Shown here in pieces: positions 4,357-5,016 of a DNA stretch of 5,016 nucleotides. Source of the stretch: an uncultured Coriobacteriales bacterium. Lineage in GTDB: Bacteria > Actinomycetota > Coriobacteriia > Coriobacteriales > Atopobiaceae. The translations under genes were made by a program, and so were the position numbers. The DNA lies in NCBI GenBank assembly GCA_947305035.1, contig CAMZCV010000109.1, forward strand, positions 1 to 5,016, written 5' to 3'. Below the pieces are notes generated by a model. The model saw nothing but the letters and a program-made list of their open reading frames with translations, made no database searches and had not been told where the DNA came from. How positions within the stretch are numbered: position 1 is the stretch's first letter; each line of letters begins with the position of its first letter.

Positions 4357-5016
4357 AAATCGAATGCAGCTGCAATGTCGCAGGCACAGACGAGGTCGGC
4401 ATAGGCGTCTTGGGGCGTCGGCTCGAGGTTGCAGATGATGAGCTTGCTGCCCTGGAAATAGCGCACGAGCCCCGCCGCAGGGTACACGACGAGCGATGTA
4501 CCGCCCACGATGAGCACGTCTGCGCGGGCGATGGCGTTGATGGAGCCCATGATGCACTCCTCGTCGAGCGACTCGCCGTAGAGCACCACATCGGGCTTGA
4601 TGAGGCCGCCGCAGTCCTCGCAACGCGGGATGCCCTTGGTGCCGAGGATCCACTCGGCGGAGTATGTCTTGCCGCACCTGGTGCAGATGTTGCGGTGAAC
4701 CGAGCCGTGCAGCTCGAAGACCTTCTTCGAGCCCGCCAGCTGATGGAGGCCGTCGATGTTCTGTGTGACGACGCCCGTGAGCTTGCCCTCGCTCTCGAGC
4801 TCGGCGAGCTTGAGGTGCGCCTGGTTGGGCTTGGCGTCGAGCGCGATCATGCGCGTGCGGTAGAACTCGTAGAACTCGGCAGTGTGCGTGAGGTAGAAGT
4901 CGTGGCTGAGCATCTCCTCGGGAGGATAGGCGAACTTCTGGTGGTAGAGGCCGTCTGCGCTGCGGAAGTCTGGGATGCCGCTGGCAGTGGAAACCCCTGC
5001 GCCACCAAAGAACACC
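4353..5016 (-). CDS. NAD-dependent protein deacylase (sirtuin, Sir2 family), N-terminus outside window
   Basis: Sirtuins remove acyl groups from lysine, consuming NAD and releasing nicotinamide and O-acyl-ADP-ribose. About 220 residues are visible. The frame stays open to the window edge, and the first codons (V-FFGGAGVSTASGIPDFRS) are the NAD-binding loop, normally some 15-25 residues from the start, so only a short N-terminus is missing. Counting from the GTG at 5015, the other hallmarks are TQNIDGLH (84-91), the catalytic H103 in ELHGSVH, two zinc-binding CxxC pairs (C111/C114, C132/C135), GGLIKPDVVLYGE (136-148) and GGTSLVVYPAAGL (171-183). All catalytic and zinc residues are present, so the enzyme should be active; acyl specificity cannot be read. 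A Gly stands where many sirtuins have Thr (FGGAG versus FTGAG), a variant I associate with Clostridia and Coriobacteria. The -35 box of the next gene overlaps its stop, and no terminator hairpin is seen. Confidence 0.93.
   Translation of the reverse strand, partial: VFFGGAGVSTASGIPDFRSADGLYHQKFAYPPEEMLSHDFYLTHTAEFYEFYRTRMIALDAKPNQAHLKLAELESEGKLTGVVTQNIDGLHQLAGSKKVFELHGSVHRNICTRCGKTYSAEWILGTKGIPRCEDCGGLIKPDVVLYGESLDEECIMGSINAIARADVLIVGGTSLVVYPAAGLVRYFQGSKLIICNLEPTPQDAYADLVCACDIAAAFDF

Overview
This is a GC-rich bacterial chromosome segment made of ordinary core genes, tightly packed on both strands. The combination seen here suggests an actinobacterium of the class Coriobacteriia (the Collinsella/Olsenella type of gut bacterium): high GC, a zinc-type bL31 with an Ala/Lys/Glu tail preceded by a structured leader, a type III pantothenate kinase, a DHPS-HPPK fusion, and a sirtuin of the 'FFGGAGVSTASGIPDFRS' kind. 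The assignment is inferred from gene content and was not checked by any search.

Layout. Positions 2-307 (+) hold the C-terminal end of a spermidine-synthase-like methyltransferase. It runs tail-to-tail, with overlapping stop codons, into a small acidic membrane protein of unknown function (304-783, -). Upstream of that, also on the minus strand, lies rpmE (887-1261), which has its own terminator hairpin (827-853), a leader with two matching hairpins (1281-1333) and a good sigma70-type promoter (1348-1376). Divergent from rpmE, coaX (1399-2172, +) encodes type III pantothenate kinase, the first step of coenzyme A synthesis.

The convergent gap between coaX and the next minus-strand gene is completely filled by a perfect 86-bp palindrome without a spacer (2173-2258). 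It probably acts as a two-way terminator and looks like a REP/MITE-type repeat. It is the most unusual feature of the window.

The rest of the window is minus strand. A folate gene encodes dihydropteroate synthase fused to HPPK (2831-4261) and has a clear promoter at 4327-4356. It overlaps a downstream two-helix membrane protein (2253-2840), so the two probably form a translationally coupled operon. Upstream of them, and cut by the window edge, is an NAD-dependent sirtuin deacylase (4353-5016). The cofactor theme (CoA, folate, NAD use) is shared, but nothing in the sequence shows that these genes work as one system. I see no defence system, CRISPR array, tRNA, rRNA or transposase gene. No stretch longer than about 140 bases lacks a gene.
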